Positions 8,365 through 15,733 of a stretch of 64,000 nucleotides of DNA are shown piece by piece. The translations under genes were made by a program, and so were the position numbers. The DNA comes from Streptomyces stelliscabiei (GTDB lineage Bacteria > Actinomycetota > Actinomycetes > Streptomycetales > Streptomycetaceae), in NCBI RefSeq assembly GCF_014873495.1, contig NZ_JADBGF010000001.1:6696001-6760000 (forward strand). The letters run 5' to 3'. The notes under the pieces were generated by a model. That model made no database searches and was not told where the DNA came from. It saw only the letters and a program-made list of their open reading frames with translations. The stretch's first letter is position 1. Each line of letters begins with the position of its first letter.

Positions 8365-9144
8365 TCACCGCGCGCGGGTGGCTGGCGTGCGTCCGATGCG
8401 GTTCGGCGGCGGTGTGGCGGGGCTCGATCCGGTGACGCGGCGGTTGCGAACGTCGGCGATCCGGGCCTTGAGTAGCGCCTGCTCGTCCACATGAGTGTGT
8501 GGTGTCGGGGTGAGACGGGTGTAGGGCCCGCAGCCGTACAGCGGTGTTCCGATGGCCATTCGCGGCAGCGGATCGTCGCGGGCGAGGCTGCGGGTGAACG
8601 CGGTGACGATGCCGGGCGGGGTGCGGGTGCTGAAGGCGGCTGTCCACCAGCGGTACCCGTTGACGGTGCAGGCGGCGCGCCACGGTCTCGGCGCGCCGGG
8701 GTGAGCGGGGTCTTCTGCGGTGAAGTGGACCAGGCCGTCCGGTGACACGGCCGAGGCCCCGGGACCGGTGGCCTGCTCGGTCCAGCCTGCCGCGTGCAAC
8801 GGGTCGAGGACCGTCGGGTGGCCAGTGGACGGCGGCTGGAGCATGGCGTCGACCATGGCGGTGAGGTACTCGACGGGGATGTGCGCGCCAAGAAGGGCTG
8901 CCCAGTCCTGCCCGTGCGGGCTGGTTTCGTGCAGGGTCCAGGTCCAGTCCGCGCGGCGGTTGAGGACGACATGGAGGCGTCCGTCGGGGCTGGCCAGGGC
9001 GGTGTGCTGGTCGATCGTGGACACGTTGCGCCAGCCGTGGCCGTACAGCAGCAGCTCGGTCAGGTGTTCCCAGTCGCCGCCGCCGGCGAGGTAGCCGGGC
9101 GCGGCCAGGACATACGGGACGGCATGCGGCGGACACTGGGGCAC
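8365..9144 (-). CDS. DUF317 protein (two DUF317 copies)
   Basis: A 259-aa DUF317 protein starting MPQCPPHAVPYVLAAPGYLAG. Copy one spans about 12-108 (GYLAGGGDWEHLTELLLYGHGW ... WTWTLHETSPHGQDWAALLG, VEYLTAMVDAMLQPP), copy two about 112-205 (VLDPLHAAGWTEQATGPGAS ... RWWTAAFSTRTPPGIVTAF). The C-terminal helix ALLKARIADVRNRR precedes a basic tail. It is the fourth DUF317 gene of the left operon. No enzymatic motif is visible. Confidence 0.87.
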   Translation of the reverse strand: MPQCPPHAVPYVLAAPGYLAGGGDWEHLTELLLYGHGWRNVSTIDQHTALASPDGRLHVVLNRRADWTWTLHETSPHGQDWAALLGAHIPVEYLTAMVDAMLQPPSTGHPTVLDPLHAAGWTEQATGPGASAVSPDGLVHFTAEDPAHPGAPRPWRAACTVNGYRWWTAAFSTRTPPGIVTAFTRSLARDDPLPRMAIGTPLYGCGPYTRLTPTPHTHVDEQALLKARIADVRNRRVTGSSPATPPPNRIGRTPATRAR

Positions 9145-9185
9145 CGGGGCGTGGACTCCTTAAAGACGGCCAAGGGCAGGGTGAT

Positions 9186-9581
9186 TCAGCCACGCGTACG
9201 GCGGGGCCGGGCAGTCGCCGCGAGGGTAGCGGGTGCCGCTCGCTGGGTGCGGAGTTCCTCCGCGGCGCTGCGGTAGGCGGCTTGGTCGAAGAGATAGTCG
9301 GGGATGTGGACGACGTATCCGGCCGTGAGCAGTGGGGGACGGCGCGGGTGGCCAACCTTTTCTTCTCGTCATCGCTGAGGTGGCCCGGAGCCTCGTGCCA
9401 GACGTAGGTCGGGCCCGCGGTGCCTGCGGGCGAGACGGTCTTGCGTTCGAAGCCGATCCGGTCGAGCAGGGCGAGGAGCTGTTCCGGGGCGCCGGTGGGG
9501 GTGCCGGCGTGGACCGGTGTCGGTCAAGGGCTTGCGGTAGATCTCGACGTCGGTGCATTCGTCGTCGGCACGGTTACCCAT
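9186..9581 (-). pseudogene. GF-module protein gene with two compensating frameshifts
   Basis: From ATG 9581 (AGGAG upstream) the frame reads MGNRADDECTDVEIYRKPL. The coding signal then moves by one base near 9520 (PEQLLALLDRIGFERKTV ... YVWHEAPGHLSDDEKKRLA). It returns to the first frame near 9342 at a run of five C (LLTAGYVVHIPDYLFDQAAY) and stops at 9186. Joined, this is a typical GF-module protein of about 130 aa. The pattern is one inserted plus one deleted base, so the sequence as given would not yield the intact protein. Confidence 0.68.
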
Positions 9582-9616
9582 CGGGTGGATGCTCCTATGT
9601 CGGAAGGGAGGGGCGG

Positions 9617-10276
9617 TCAGCGGCCCCGGCCGGGCGTGGCGGGGACGGGCTTGGCCGTGGCGCTGAGGGATGGAGCGGATGCCGGAATGCGAGCGGCCTG
9701 GTTGCGGATGTCTTCGAGCCGCTGGGTGTGGCGGGCCAGGCCGTTGACTGCGTCGATCAGCTGCTCGGCGGGGGCCGCAGGGTGTCCGGCGTCGGGAAGG
9801 CGGTCGTCCCAACTCGCCCAGAGGGACACCAGGACGTCGCGCAGGCGAGGCAGCACGCCGTCGCCAGGGGCGACGATCTCAGTGAGGATGGCGGCCAGTT
9901 CGTGGCCGTCGCTGGGGTTGCGGGCGCGTTCGGCGAGTAGGTCTAGGTATCGGTGGGCGGCCTGCCGGTCCTCGGCCCGTGTGCTCAGGGTGTTGAGGTC
10001 GCGGTCGAGGTGGACGCTGTATCCGGCCTGCAACAGGGCCAGGGCCGCAGCGGTGGCACCGCGACGCCGTTCCTCGGCGGGCAGAGAGTGGGGCTGGCGG
10101 TGGTATGGGTCGCGCGGGCCAGGGGCGTCGATGAAACCGCCGCCTCTCTGGAGGATGCTGGCCGCACGGTCGTCGCCGCCGATCGCGACGACGAGCTGGG
10201 TTCGCGGATCCCGCGTGATGGTCACGTAGGTATGGACGAAGAACACCGGCTCGTCGCCGGGCGCCTGGTTCGTCAC
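9617..10276 (-). CDS. GF-module protein with helical C-terminus
   Basis: Unrecognised 219-aa protein from GTG 10276. Residues about 10-100 are a GF module (VFFVHTYVTITRDPRTQLVV, AASILQRGGGFIDAPGP, AAALALLQAGYSVHLDRDL). About 105-195 are helical (RYLDLLAERARNPSDGHEL, QLIDAVNGLARHTQRLEDI), similar to the free-standing small helical proteins of the operon, so it may be a fusion of the two types. Coupled by overlap to the LPG/GF gene upstream. Confidence 0.75.
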   Translation of the reverse strand: MTNQAPGDEPVFFVHTYVTITRDPRTQLVVAIGGDDRAASILQRGGGFIDAPGPRDPYHRQPHSLPAEERRRGATAAALALLQAGYSVHLDRDLNTLSTRAEDRQAAHRYLDLLAERARNPSDGHELAAILTEIVAPGDGVLPRLRDVLVSLWASWDDRLPDAGHPAAPAEQLIDAVNGLARHTQRLEDIRNQAARIPASAPSLSATAKPVPATPGRGR

Positions 10277-11025
10277 CGACTTCGGTGCGCGGCCGGAGCC
10301 GGTGCGGCGGGCGGCTGGACCAGCGCGGTGTCTGGCGCGGGCCGGCCGGATGAGCGGGACAGCAGGACGCCGACGCCAAGTTCGGACAGGCGGTCACCGG
10401 CCGCGCGGACGGACGCGGCCACGCGGAACGAGTCACCGTCGGACAGCACGAACACGTTCCGGTCCGCGTCGAAGGCGAAGCCGGCGCCGGTCAGGATCTG
10501 GGCGATGTCGGCCCGCTCGGGCTTGGCGACCACGAGGTCCTCGCCCGACCAGGTCATCACGACACGCTGAGCGTCGGCCTGGGCTGTGGCGAGGCGGGAG
10601 GCGTTGTCCCGTACCTGTGCCAGGGCCGCGTCGTAGTGGGACAGCAGACGCAGCCGGACGTGCTTGGCGGCGCGGAAGGGGTTGGCATCGACGGCGATGC
10701 CGTCCGGCTCGCGGACACCGCGGAACGCCTCGACGGGCAGGTCGTTGGGGGCCATGGCGGCGATGAGGAAGACGTCGTCGTGGCCCTTGCGGTCCATGAC
10801 GAACAGCCGGGTGCCGTCGTCGGTGCGGGTCAGGACCGCGCAGTGGTCGACGGTGTGCTCGGCCACGGCAGCGGCCACCTGGTCCATGTCCCACACCTCG
10901 GCGGTGACATCGTCGTGGCCGGTGTTGGCGCCGAGGGGCGGATGGTAGTGGTGGCTCCACTGGCCGGGCAGTTCGCCGGCGAGGACGGCGGCGAAGGAGG
11001 CGAGGGAGTCGTCAGGGGCGGGCAA
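10273..11025 (-). CDS. LPG-module plus GF-module protein
   Basis: Unrecognised 250-aa protein from TTG 11025 after GAGGAG. Residues about 5-145 are the LPG module: SLASFAAVLAGELPGQW, an EVWDMDQVAAAV helix, TRLFVMDRK, then VREPDGIAVDANPFRAA and LLSHYDAALAQVR. Residues about 155-235 are a GF module (ADIAQILTGAGFAFDADRN, VFVLSDGD, AAGDRLSELGVGVLL). The same order occurs at 19305-20000 and 20598-21385. The product looks soluble, with no catalytic motif. Function unknown. Confidence 0.78.
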   Translation of the reverse strand: MPAPDDSLASFAAVLAGELPGQWSHHYHPPLGANTGHDDVTAEVWDMDQVAAAVAEHTVDHCAVLTRTDDGTRLFVMDRKGHDDVFLIAAMAPNDLPVEAFRGVREPDGIAVDANPFRAAKHVRLRLLSHYDAALAQVRDNASRLATAQADAQRVVMTWSGEDLVVAKPERADIAQILTGAGFAFDADRNVFVLSDGDSFRVAASVRAAGDRLSELGVGVLLSRSSGRPAPDTALVQPPAAPAPAAHRSR

Positions 11026-11055
11026 AAGTCTCCTCGGAAGAGCGGGGGTGGTGGG

Positions 11056-11952
11056 TCACATGCGGCGGGCAGCGGCTGGCGGGCGGTGAACGGTCGGCGC
11101 GGGTGAGGGAACCGGACGGCGCGGTGCGGCGGCCAGCTGTGCTGCGGTGCTGTCGAGGTCTTGCTGGATGCCGTGCAGTCGGCCGGCGATCCACTCCAGG
11201 CGATGCCGGGCCGGGTCGAGTTGAGCCGAACCGTCCGGCCGGGCGAGACGGTGCGCGGTGTGCTCGACGACGCTGCGCACCGCCGCCAGCGGTCCGTCAC
11301 TCTCGTCGCTCAGCTGCTTCAGCAGCGCCGAGAACTGGACGGCGGCCGTGGGGGCGGCGGGCGGCGGGGAAGGTGTGCGCGCTGCTGCGGCGGACCGTGT
11401 GGGGGCGGGGGGCTTCGGGGGGATGAGGCGGAGATCGGATTCGATGCGGCGCGTTTCGGCCGCCAGCTTCCGGATGAGGTCGTGCGGCTGTTTCTGCCAG
11501 GTGCCGTCCTCGCGGATGAGGCTGGCGAGCAAGTCGAGGCGCCCGGGCTGGGCCTGGACGGCGATCCAGCGACAGCCTCGTTCGTCGCCGGGGACGGCGA
11601 TGTCCGCGGTGCGGGCGAGCCGGTGGGCGATCTCCGCCCACTCGGCTCCGGTGAGTACCCGGTCGTCGGGGTGCAGACGCACCCCCGCGTGCCAGATGGC
11701 ATCCCGGCTGGCGTGCGGATCCGTGGTGGCGGGCCACATCCGGTACGTGTCGTGAAGGTGCCCGGCCCACTCGTCGGACTTCCAGACACGGGCTCCGTCG
11801 AGACCGTCCGGGGCGAGGTAGTCAGCGAGGCCCGGCCAGTGGGCGACCACGGTGTGCTCGGTCAGCCCTTCATGGATGCAGACGGGACGGCCCAGGGCCT
11901 CACCGAGTTCCTCGCCGGCGTCGTCGCTGCGGGGCGCCACGCGCACGATCAC
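11056..11952 (-). CDS. Relaxase-like protein lacking visible HUH residues
   Basis: A 298-aa protein resembling the N-terminal relaxase domain of actinobacterial mobilisation proteins: MIVRVAP start, TEHTVVAHW, then IWHAGVRLHPDDRVLTGAEW and GCRWIAVQAQPGRLDLLASL. In catalytic members known to me the last stretch carries a DxHxHIV metal-binding HUH motif; here the His residues are absent (PGRLDLLAS). The usual N-terminal Tyr region is also replaced. The C-terminus is helical with a Pro/Ala linker. The resemblance is by eye. It could be a non-catalytic paralogue, a degenerate relaxase or an accessory factor. GTG start overlaps the upstream gene's stop product order (GTGA). Confidence 0.6.
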   Translation of the reverse strand: MIVRVAPRSDDAGEELGEALGRPVCIHEGLTEHTVVAHWPGLADYLAPDGLDGARVWKSDEWAGHLHDTYRMWPATTDPHASRDAIWHAGVRLHPDDRVLTGAEWAEIAHRLARTADIAVPGDERGCRWIAVQAQPGRLDLLASLIREDGTWQKQPHDLIRKLAAETRRIESDLRLIPPKPPAPTRSAAAARTPSPPPAAPTAAVQFSALLKQLSDESDGPLAAVRSVVEHTAHRLARPDGSAQLDPARHRLEWIAGRLHGIQQDLDSTAAQLAAAPRRPVPSPAPTVHRPPAAARRM

Positions 11953-12731
11953 CTGCTGCCTCCCGCAGGCGCGCGTCCGGCGAGTTCGTGGAGGTCCTGG
12001 CTCGCGGTGATCAGGGACCGCTCGCGGACCAGATCGGCGTGCACGGACACCTCGCCGGGCGGCAGCAGATCCAGCGCGCGGTCGATCGCCCTCAACGCCT
12101 CCTCATGTCGGCCAAGTTTCCGCAGGGCGCCGGACTCGCGGAAGAGCACGATCGGGTCGGTGCGCGAGGCGAACGGCGGCCGGGCGGCGATCTCCAGCAT
12201 CCGCTGCGCGCGCCCGGGCAGCTGGTGGCCGAGCCACAGGCCGTGGAGCAGCACCTGCAGCGTCTTGGGATGATCACCGGCCTCGACCAGGACGTCGCCA
12301 ATCAGGGCCAGGCCTTCGGGCCGGGACTGGCCCAGCAGCGCGAAGGCGTACAGCGCGCGGCTGTAGCAGTCCATGCTTTCGCGGACCGCGGGCTCTAGCT
12401 GATCGACGAGCGACTGAAGGGTGGGGCAGCGGAAGTCGAAGCGCAGCCCACTGAGGTACAGATGCCGAAAGGCGCGGTCCGTGATCGGGTCGGGCCCGGG
12501 CGCGCGGATCTGTTCGGGGCGCAGCAAGCCGAGCACGCTGCGTCCGGCGGCCCTGGCCGCCCACGCGGCATCCGTGCAGACCTGGGCGGACTCTTGCCAG
12601 GTGGCGTCGAGTTCCCGCAGGTCGGCGGCGAGCTGGGCGGGCCACAGGACGTCGGCGGACTCCATGGTCGCGCGGCTGCCGACACGCAGCAGGGCGAGGG
12701 CGCGTCCGGGGCGGCGGACGGGGAGCGTCAT
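11949..12731 (-). CDS. TPR-like helical protein
   Basis: A 260-aa soluble protein of antiparallel helices. Residues about 205-240 (LFRESGALRKLGRHEEALRA, then IDRALDLLPPGE) fit a tetratricopeptide repeat, and LIGDVLVEAGDHPKTLQVLL with WLGHQLPGRAQRMLEIA fit degenerate repeats before it. TPR proteins in Streptomyces elements often pair with XRE-type regulators, but no HTH is seen here. The ATG at 12731 overlaps the upstream stop (ATGA). Likely a protein-interaction partner. Confidence 0.68.
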   Translation of the reverse strand: MTLPVRRPGRALALLRVGSRATMESADVLWPAQLAADLRELDATWQESAQVCTDAAWAARAAGRSVLGLLRPEQIRAPGPDPITDRAFRHLYLSGLRFDFRCPTLQSLVDQLEPAVRESMDCYSRALYAFALLGQSRPEGLALIGDVLVEAGDHPKTLQVLLHGLWLGHQLPGRAQRMLEIAARPPFASRTDPIVLFRESGALRKLGRHEEALRAIDRALDLLPPGEVSVHADLVRERSLITASQDLHELAGRAPAGGSR

Positions 12732-13147
12732 CGGCCGCCCCGGGCATCGTTGATGTGCATGAGCTGGTTGAGGCGGGTGAAGGTGTACCAGCCGCAGTCG
12801 GTGATCTGCCGCTGGCCGCCGAACTGCGGGAGCAGGAAGTCGCCCAGGGCACGCTGGTAGATCATGCAGTCCGGGCAGGTGCGGCCAAGGTGGACGAGGT
12901 AGCGGGGGTGGGCGGTGACGAAGGAGCGCTGACCGCCGTGCGGGTCGTACAGGCGCCAGCCGTCCTCGTCGGTGGGTGTGTGCCAGGACGGCGTGACCAC
13001 CTTGAATTCGTCGCCCCACAACCGGTCGCCGGAGACGCCCTTGAGGACGACGACCCGGTCGCCGGGCCGAAAATGCTGGTGGGTGATGTCGCGTTGGGGC
13101 GTCAGGGTGTCACCTGGAACGTACGGAGGACGGGTGACGTCGGGCAC
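12728..13147 (-). CDS. Small protein with CPDC motif
   Basis: Unrecognised 139-aa protein. The GTG at 13147 is chosen over an upstream GTG (13162) because AAGGA lies 6 nt before it. It has a small beta-rich N-terminal half (FRPGDRVVVLKGVSGDRLW, WRLYDPHGGQRSFV), a CPDC pair at about 93-96 and a C-terminal FTRLNQLMHIND helix. CxxC may bind metal, but no second pair is visible. It is the first gene after promoter-like element 13204-13240, so it may head the 12-kb left operon. Confidence 0.65.
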   Translation of the reverse strand: MPDVTRPPYVPGDTLTPQRDITHQHFRPGDRVVVLKGVSGDRLWGDEFKVVTPSWHTPTDEDGWRLYDPHGGQRSFVTAHPRYLVHLGRTCPDCMIYQRALGDFLLPQFGGQRQITDCGWYTFTRLNQLMHINDARGGR

Positions 13148-13203
13148 GGAGAGTCCTTCCACGAGCAGTGCGGGGTGGCGGTGGGAGGCTCAATGCTCCG
13201 GAG

Positions 13204-13240
13204 GATCCCCGGGTTCGCTAACCGGGGATCGTCCGGTATA
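13204..13240 (-). promoter_or_regulatory. GATCCCCGGTT palindrome with -10-like TATACC (copy a)
   Basis: On the minus strand TATACC (13240-13235) is followed 4 nt later by a 27-nt palindrome (13230-13204): GATCCCCGGTT, loop AGCGA, then an ACCCGGGGATC arm. The gene start (GTG 13147) is about 57 nt downstream. Four further copies in the element keep the same order relative to transcription. It could be an operator over the start site or a leader hairpin. Confidence 0.6.
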
Positions 13241-13252
13241 CGCGCGGGACGG

Positions 13253-13750
13253 CTACCGGTACGGGTTCTCGGTGCCGCGGTCGTTCTCGGTGGCGGCATC
13301 CAGGAGTTCGGGCAGATCGGCGCCCTCGGCAGCCCGCTGGTCGATCCACCATCCGGCCCGTGTGACGGCGCGGATCTTCTCTTCCAGCACCGTCCAGTCC
13401 GCCTCGTCCCAGGTGCCCTCGGTGACCAGAGCGGTGTAGGCGCGGGTGGCGAGCTGGTGGCGGGAGCGCTCGCCCCAGCCGAGGGCGCGTTCGGCACCCT
13501 CCAGCGGCGGCATCTCGAACTGCTCGGCCCAGTCGGCGGCGGCCTGCTGTTCTTCGGCGCGCCGGGCGGCGAGCCATTCCTCCTTGCCGACGGTGTCGGC
13601 GTCGCGTGCCGCCTGCCAGCAGGCGATGCAGTCCTTCGAGGCGAGCCAGCGGGCGAAACCGGCGCGCTGATCGGCCTGGCGGCCGGAGAGGTCGTGCATG
13701 ATCTCGTGACCGCACCTGTGCTGAACAGGCCACGTCGTACGGACGGTCAT
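13253..13750 (-). CDS. Hypothetical protein with Cys/His cluster
   Basis: A 165-aa protein: VRTTWPVQHRCGHEIMHDLS, then FARWLASKDCIACWQAARD, then a long helical region ending in ELLDAATENDR. The CGH...H...CxxC arrangement (residues about 12-44) resembles a small zinc-binding knuckle seen in Streptomyces hypothetical proteins. ATG 13750 follows GGAG by 4 nt. An overlapping upstream frame (13895 to about 13740) encodes a plausible VTADCTTCSDPIPHNYLEFY stretch and might be a separate short gene or a lost N-terminus. Confidence 0.68.
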   Translation of the reverse strand: MTVRTTWPVQHRCGHEIMHDLSGRQADQRAGFARWLASKDCIACWQAARDADTVGKEEWLAARRAEEQQAAADWAEQFEMPPLEGAERALGWGERSRHQLATRAYTALVTEGTWDEADWTVLEEKIRAVTRAGWWIDQRAAEGADLPELLDAATENDRGTENPYR

Positions 13751-13895
13751 AGAACTCCAGATAGTTGTGGGGAATCGGGTCAGAGCACGTGGTGCAGTCG
13801 GCCGTGACGAACGGCGCTGGGCGCAGCAGAGGTGTGACGAGGCCGCGCGGGTCCGAGGTGCTCAGGCCGAGGGCAGGCAATGTGACCTGCGCCAC

Positions 13896-14167
13896 ATGTC
13901 GAGGGGGTGCCGAAACCGGATCAGGGTCATCCGGATCGGTGAATGACTCTTAAGGCTTGCAGGAAACAGGGGATGACCTGCGGGTCCGGTCTAAAGCTGG
14001 TATTGATATCGCCGTTGGGGGGAGGCGGGGGCCATTCACTAATTTACTCAATCGCCCACGGAGTGGTCAGAGGTCGCGCGTTTCAGCGGCGAGTCGAGCA
14101 CCCTTCGGGGTGGTAAGTTGATCCCGCAAAGCCCTTTTCCAGCGAGAGTCGGAAGGGGGTGATAGAC
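13896..14167. other. Intergenic region, possible promoters
   Basis: No gene. It must hold the promoter of the minus-strand gene at 13750 and of the plus-strand small gene at 14168. A CCGGATC...GGGTCATCCGGATC partial repeat and TGACTCTTAAGGCT (13943-13956) are present. A near copy of the latter, TGACGCTTAAGACT, recurs at 14441-14454. These may be sites for one regulator. Confidence 0.4.
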
Positions 14168-14323
14168 GTGACCCTGGACAATGAAGGGCCGGTCAAGCGG
14201 CCGAGGAGTTGGCGTCGCCTGCGGGCGCGCTGGCTTCGACGCTTGAGGACTGGTGTCCTGATGGTGCAACTCGGGCTGATCACTGTGCGCATCGCGCAAC
14301 TGGTCAAGTCCTGGCTGCCCTAG
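14168..14323 (+). CDS. 51-aa basic amphipathic/membrane peptide
   Basis: GTG start with a GGGGGTG ribosome site 5-6 nt upstream. The product begins VTLDNEGPVKRPRSWRRLRA, has a strongly basic segment (RARWLRRLRTG) and a hydrophobic C-terminal helix (VLMVQLGLITVRIAQLV). It is followed within 10 bp by a perfect terminator stem, which supports a real short transcript. It is the only plus-strand gene between two long minus-strand operons. Function unknown; a membrane-associated peptide is most likely. Confidence 0.55.
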   Translation: MTLDNEGPVKRPRSWRRLRARWLRRLRTGVLMVQLGLITVRIAQLVKSWLP

Positions 14324-14332
14324 CCAGGGTGT

Positions 14333-14372
14333 CCACGTAGGGGCCCGCCGCACGCGAAGGGCCCCTACGTGG
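14333..14372 (+). terminator. Perfect 14-bp stem terminator
   Basis: CCACGTAGGGGCCC (14333-14346) and its exact complement (14359-14372) flank a 12-nt loop, 9 nt after the stop of the 51-aa gene. No T run follows, as is common in Streptomyces terminators. Confidence 0.8.
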
Positions 14373-14924
14373 CATCCACGTCAAACCCTGGCGGGGTCTG
14401 TACTGGTTGGAGGCCGGGCAGGCCCCGCCGTCATTGTGGATGACGCTTAAGACTCTACCACCGAAGTGTTTTTACCGAAGTGGAAATGCGTCCCCGACAT
14501 TTTTCGCCGCATCACCAAAATGGTCGATGTGAAATCTAAATCATCGCCCTGAACTTTGATTTGTCGGGTGTCAAATGATGGGGAGGCAGGCTGGCCTTTT
14601 TGCCCTGGCCGCCCAAATGTGTGACGGCGTAATGTTTGTCGCCGGTGCTTTCTCGGGTGAGGCTGCGTCACTTCCCACGGCCGTGAGCGAGAGGTACTGC
14701 GGATGTCCGCAGGTCCGGCCGATGGCCGGGTGACCGGGGCGGCTCGCGGCGCCCGGCGCGGCTGTGGAGTGGTGGGCACCCATTCGAGTGACGGGCATTC
14801 AATTCCGTCCAGGCGCGAGGCTCCCGTCCCTGACCTGCTCAAAAGCGACCGCATCCGGAGCAGGGGTGGGACACACGCTCCACCGTGTTTTCGGCGCGCC
14901 AGGGCGTTCCGCGACCATGAGCGT
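14373..14924. other. Gene-poor, partly AT-rich spacer
   Basis: No supported gene. 14440-14640 is clearly richer in A/T than its surroundings (for example TTTTTACCGAAGTGGAAATG). It contains a direct repeat of ACCGAAGTG separated by five T, spanning about 14459-14482, and TGACGCTTAAGACT at 14441-14454. Such a patch in an element can be a promoter block, origin or transfer origin. I cannot tell which. Confidence 0.4.
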
Positions 14925-15278
14925 TCAGGACCGTCGTGGGGCAGTGGATGGAGGAGGCTGGGCCGTCATCGCCGTCATCGCCGTCATCGCGCGACGTGGC
15001 TCCGGCGGCGCGGCAGGAGTATCCGGCGGCGAACTGCGCAGGTCGGGGTCGAGGCCGACGGTGTACCGGGCGGCGGTGAGCATAGCGGCGGCCCAGGACG
15101 CGCGGTCGTTTTCCCATGCGCGTCCGAGGTCGAAGGGGAGTCGGACCCACTGCCCGCGCAGCGTCGGGTAGGTCTCGAAACCAGCGTGGGCCAGGATGCT
15201 CGCGGCGAACGCGTCGTAGCGTCCTTCGACTTCGACCTCGCCGCCTTCGCCGCGGGTGATGCGGATCGGCTCGGTCAT
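14925..15278 (-). CDS. GF-module protein
   Basis: A 117-aa protein that is essentially one GF module: PIRITRGEGGEVEVEGRYDA, FAASILAHAGFETYPTL, WVRLPFDLG, AAMLTAARYTVGLDPDL. The tail carries a short MTAMTAMTA repeat encoded by a triple GCCGTCATC repeat near 14966. ATG 15278 overlaps the upstream stop (ATGA). It is the last gene of the 14.9-22.0 kb operon. Confidence 0.72.
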   Translation of the reverse strand: MTEPIRITRGEGGEVEVEGRYDAFAASILAHAGFETYPTLRGQWVRLPFDLGRAWENDRASWAAAMLTAARYTVGLDPDLRSSPPDTPAAPPEPRRAMTAMTAMTAQPPPSTAPRRS

Positions 15279-15712
15279 GCTCGCCTGCCTCGTCCGTGCG
15301 CAGCGCCCGGCTGGGCGGTTCTGGCCGCCTGTGGCGGTGCTGCCGGCGCGGCGGTGGCCAGGGCGGTGATGCGGGAGGGGCGTACAGCGGCGGCCTGCGC
15401 GATCTGCGAGCGTCGTCCGGTGCGTTCGTTGCGGGCGGCTGGCTGGGGTGTGCCCGGGGCGGGAGTGTGTTCGAGTGCGGACTCGGCCCGTACCTGGTAG
15501 CCGAGGCTGCGCAGATCGTGCACGACCTGGCGGGCGCGTCGCTGTCCGTCGTGCTCAGGGGCGGTGAGCCGGTACAGGCCCGGGGTGTCGGGGACCGGCT
15601 CGAACTGCTCGTGGGTAAGGAACCAGTCGGCCAGGTGGGCTGGGATCTGGGGGGTGGCTGTGGCGACGTAGCCGTGCTCGGGGTGGGTGTGGAAGCGGAA
15701 GTGGTCGGACAG
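15275..15712 (-). CDS. GF-module protein, probable CTG start
   Basis: A 145-aa GF-module protein: HFRFHTHPEHGYVATATP, LADWFLTHEQFEPVPDTP, LYRLTAP, RQVVHDLRSLGYQVRAES, then a Pro/Ala/Arg tail. The first GTG in frame (15523) would remove the whole module core. Upstream lies TGA, then only CTG (15712), which is preceded by GAAAGG at 9 nt and gives MSDHFRFH. The start is therefore assigned to CTG. Coupled to the next gene by ATGA. Confidence 0.68.
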   Translation of the reverse strand: MSDHFRFHTHPEHGYVATATPQIPAHLADWFLTHEQFEPVPDTPGLYRLTAPEHDGQRRARQVVHDLRSLGYQVRAESALEHTPAPGTPQPAARNERTGRRSQIAQAAAVRPSRITALATAAPAAPPQAARTAQPGAAHGRGRRA

Positions 15713-15733
15713 AGGATGGAGCCTTTCTTCTGG

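Noticed and set aside
14447..14854. 135-codon minus-strand frame
   Set aside because: Arg/Pro-rich front, no ribosome site; overlaps an AT-rich regulatory-looking patch.
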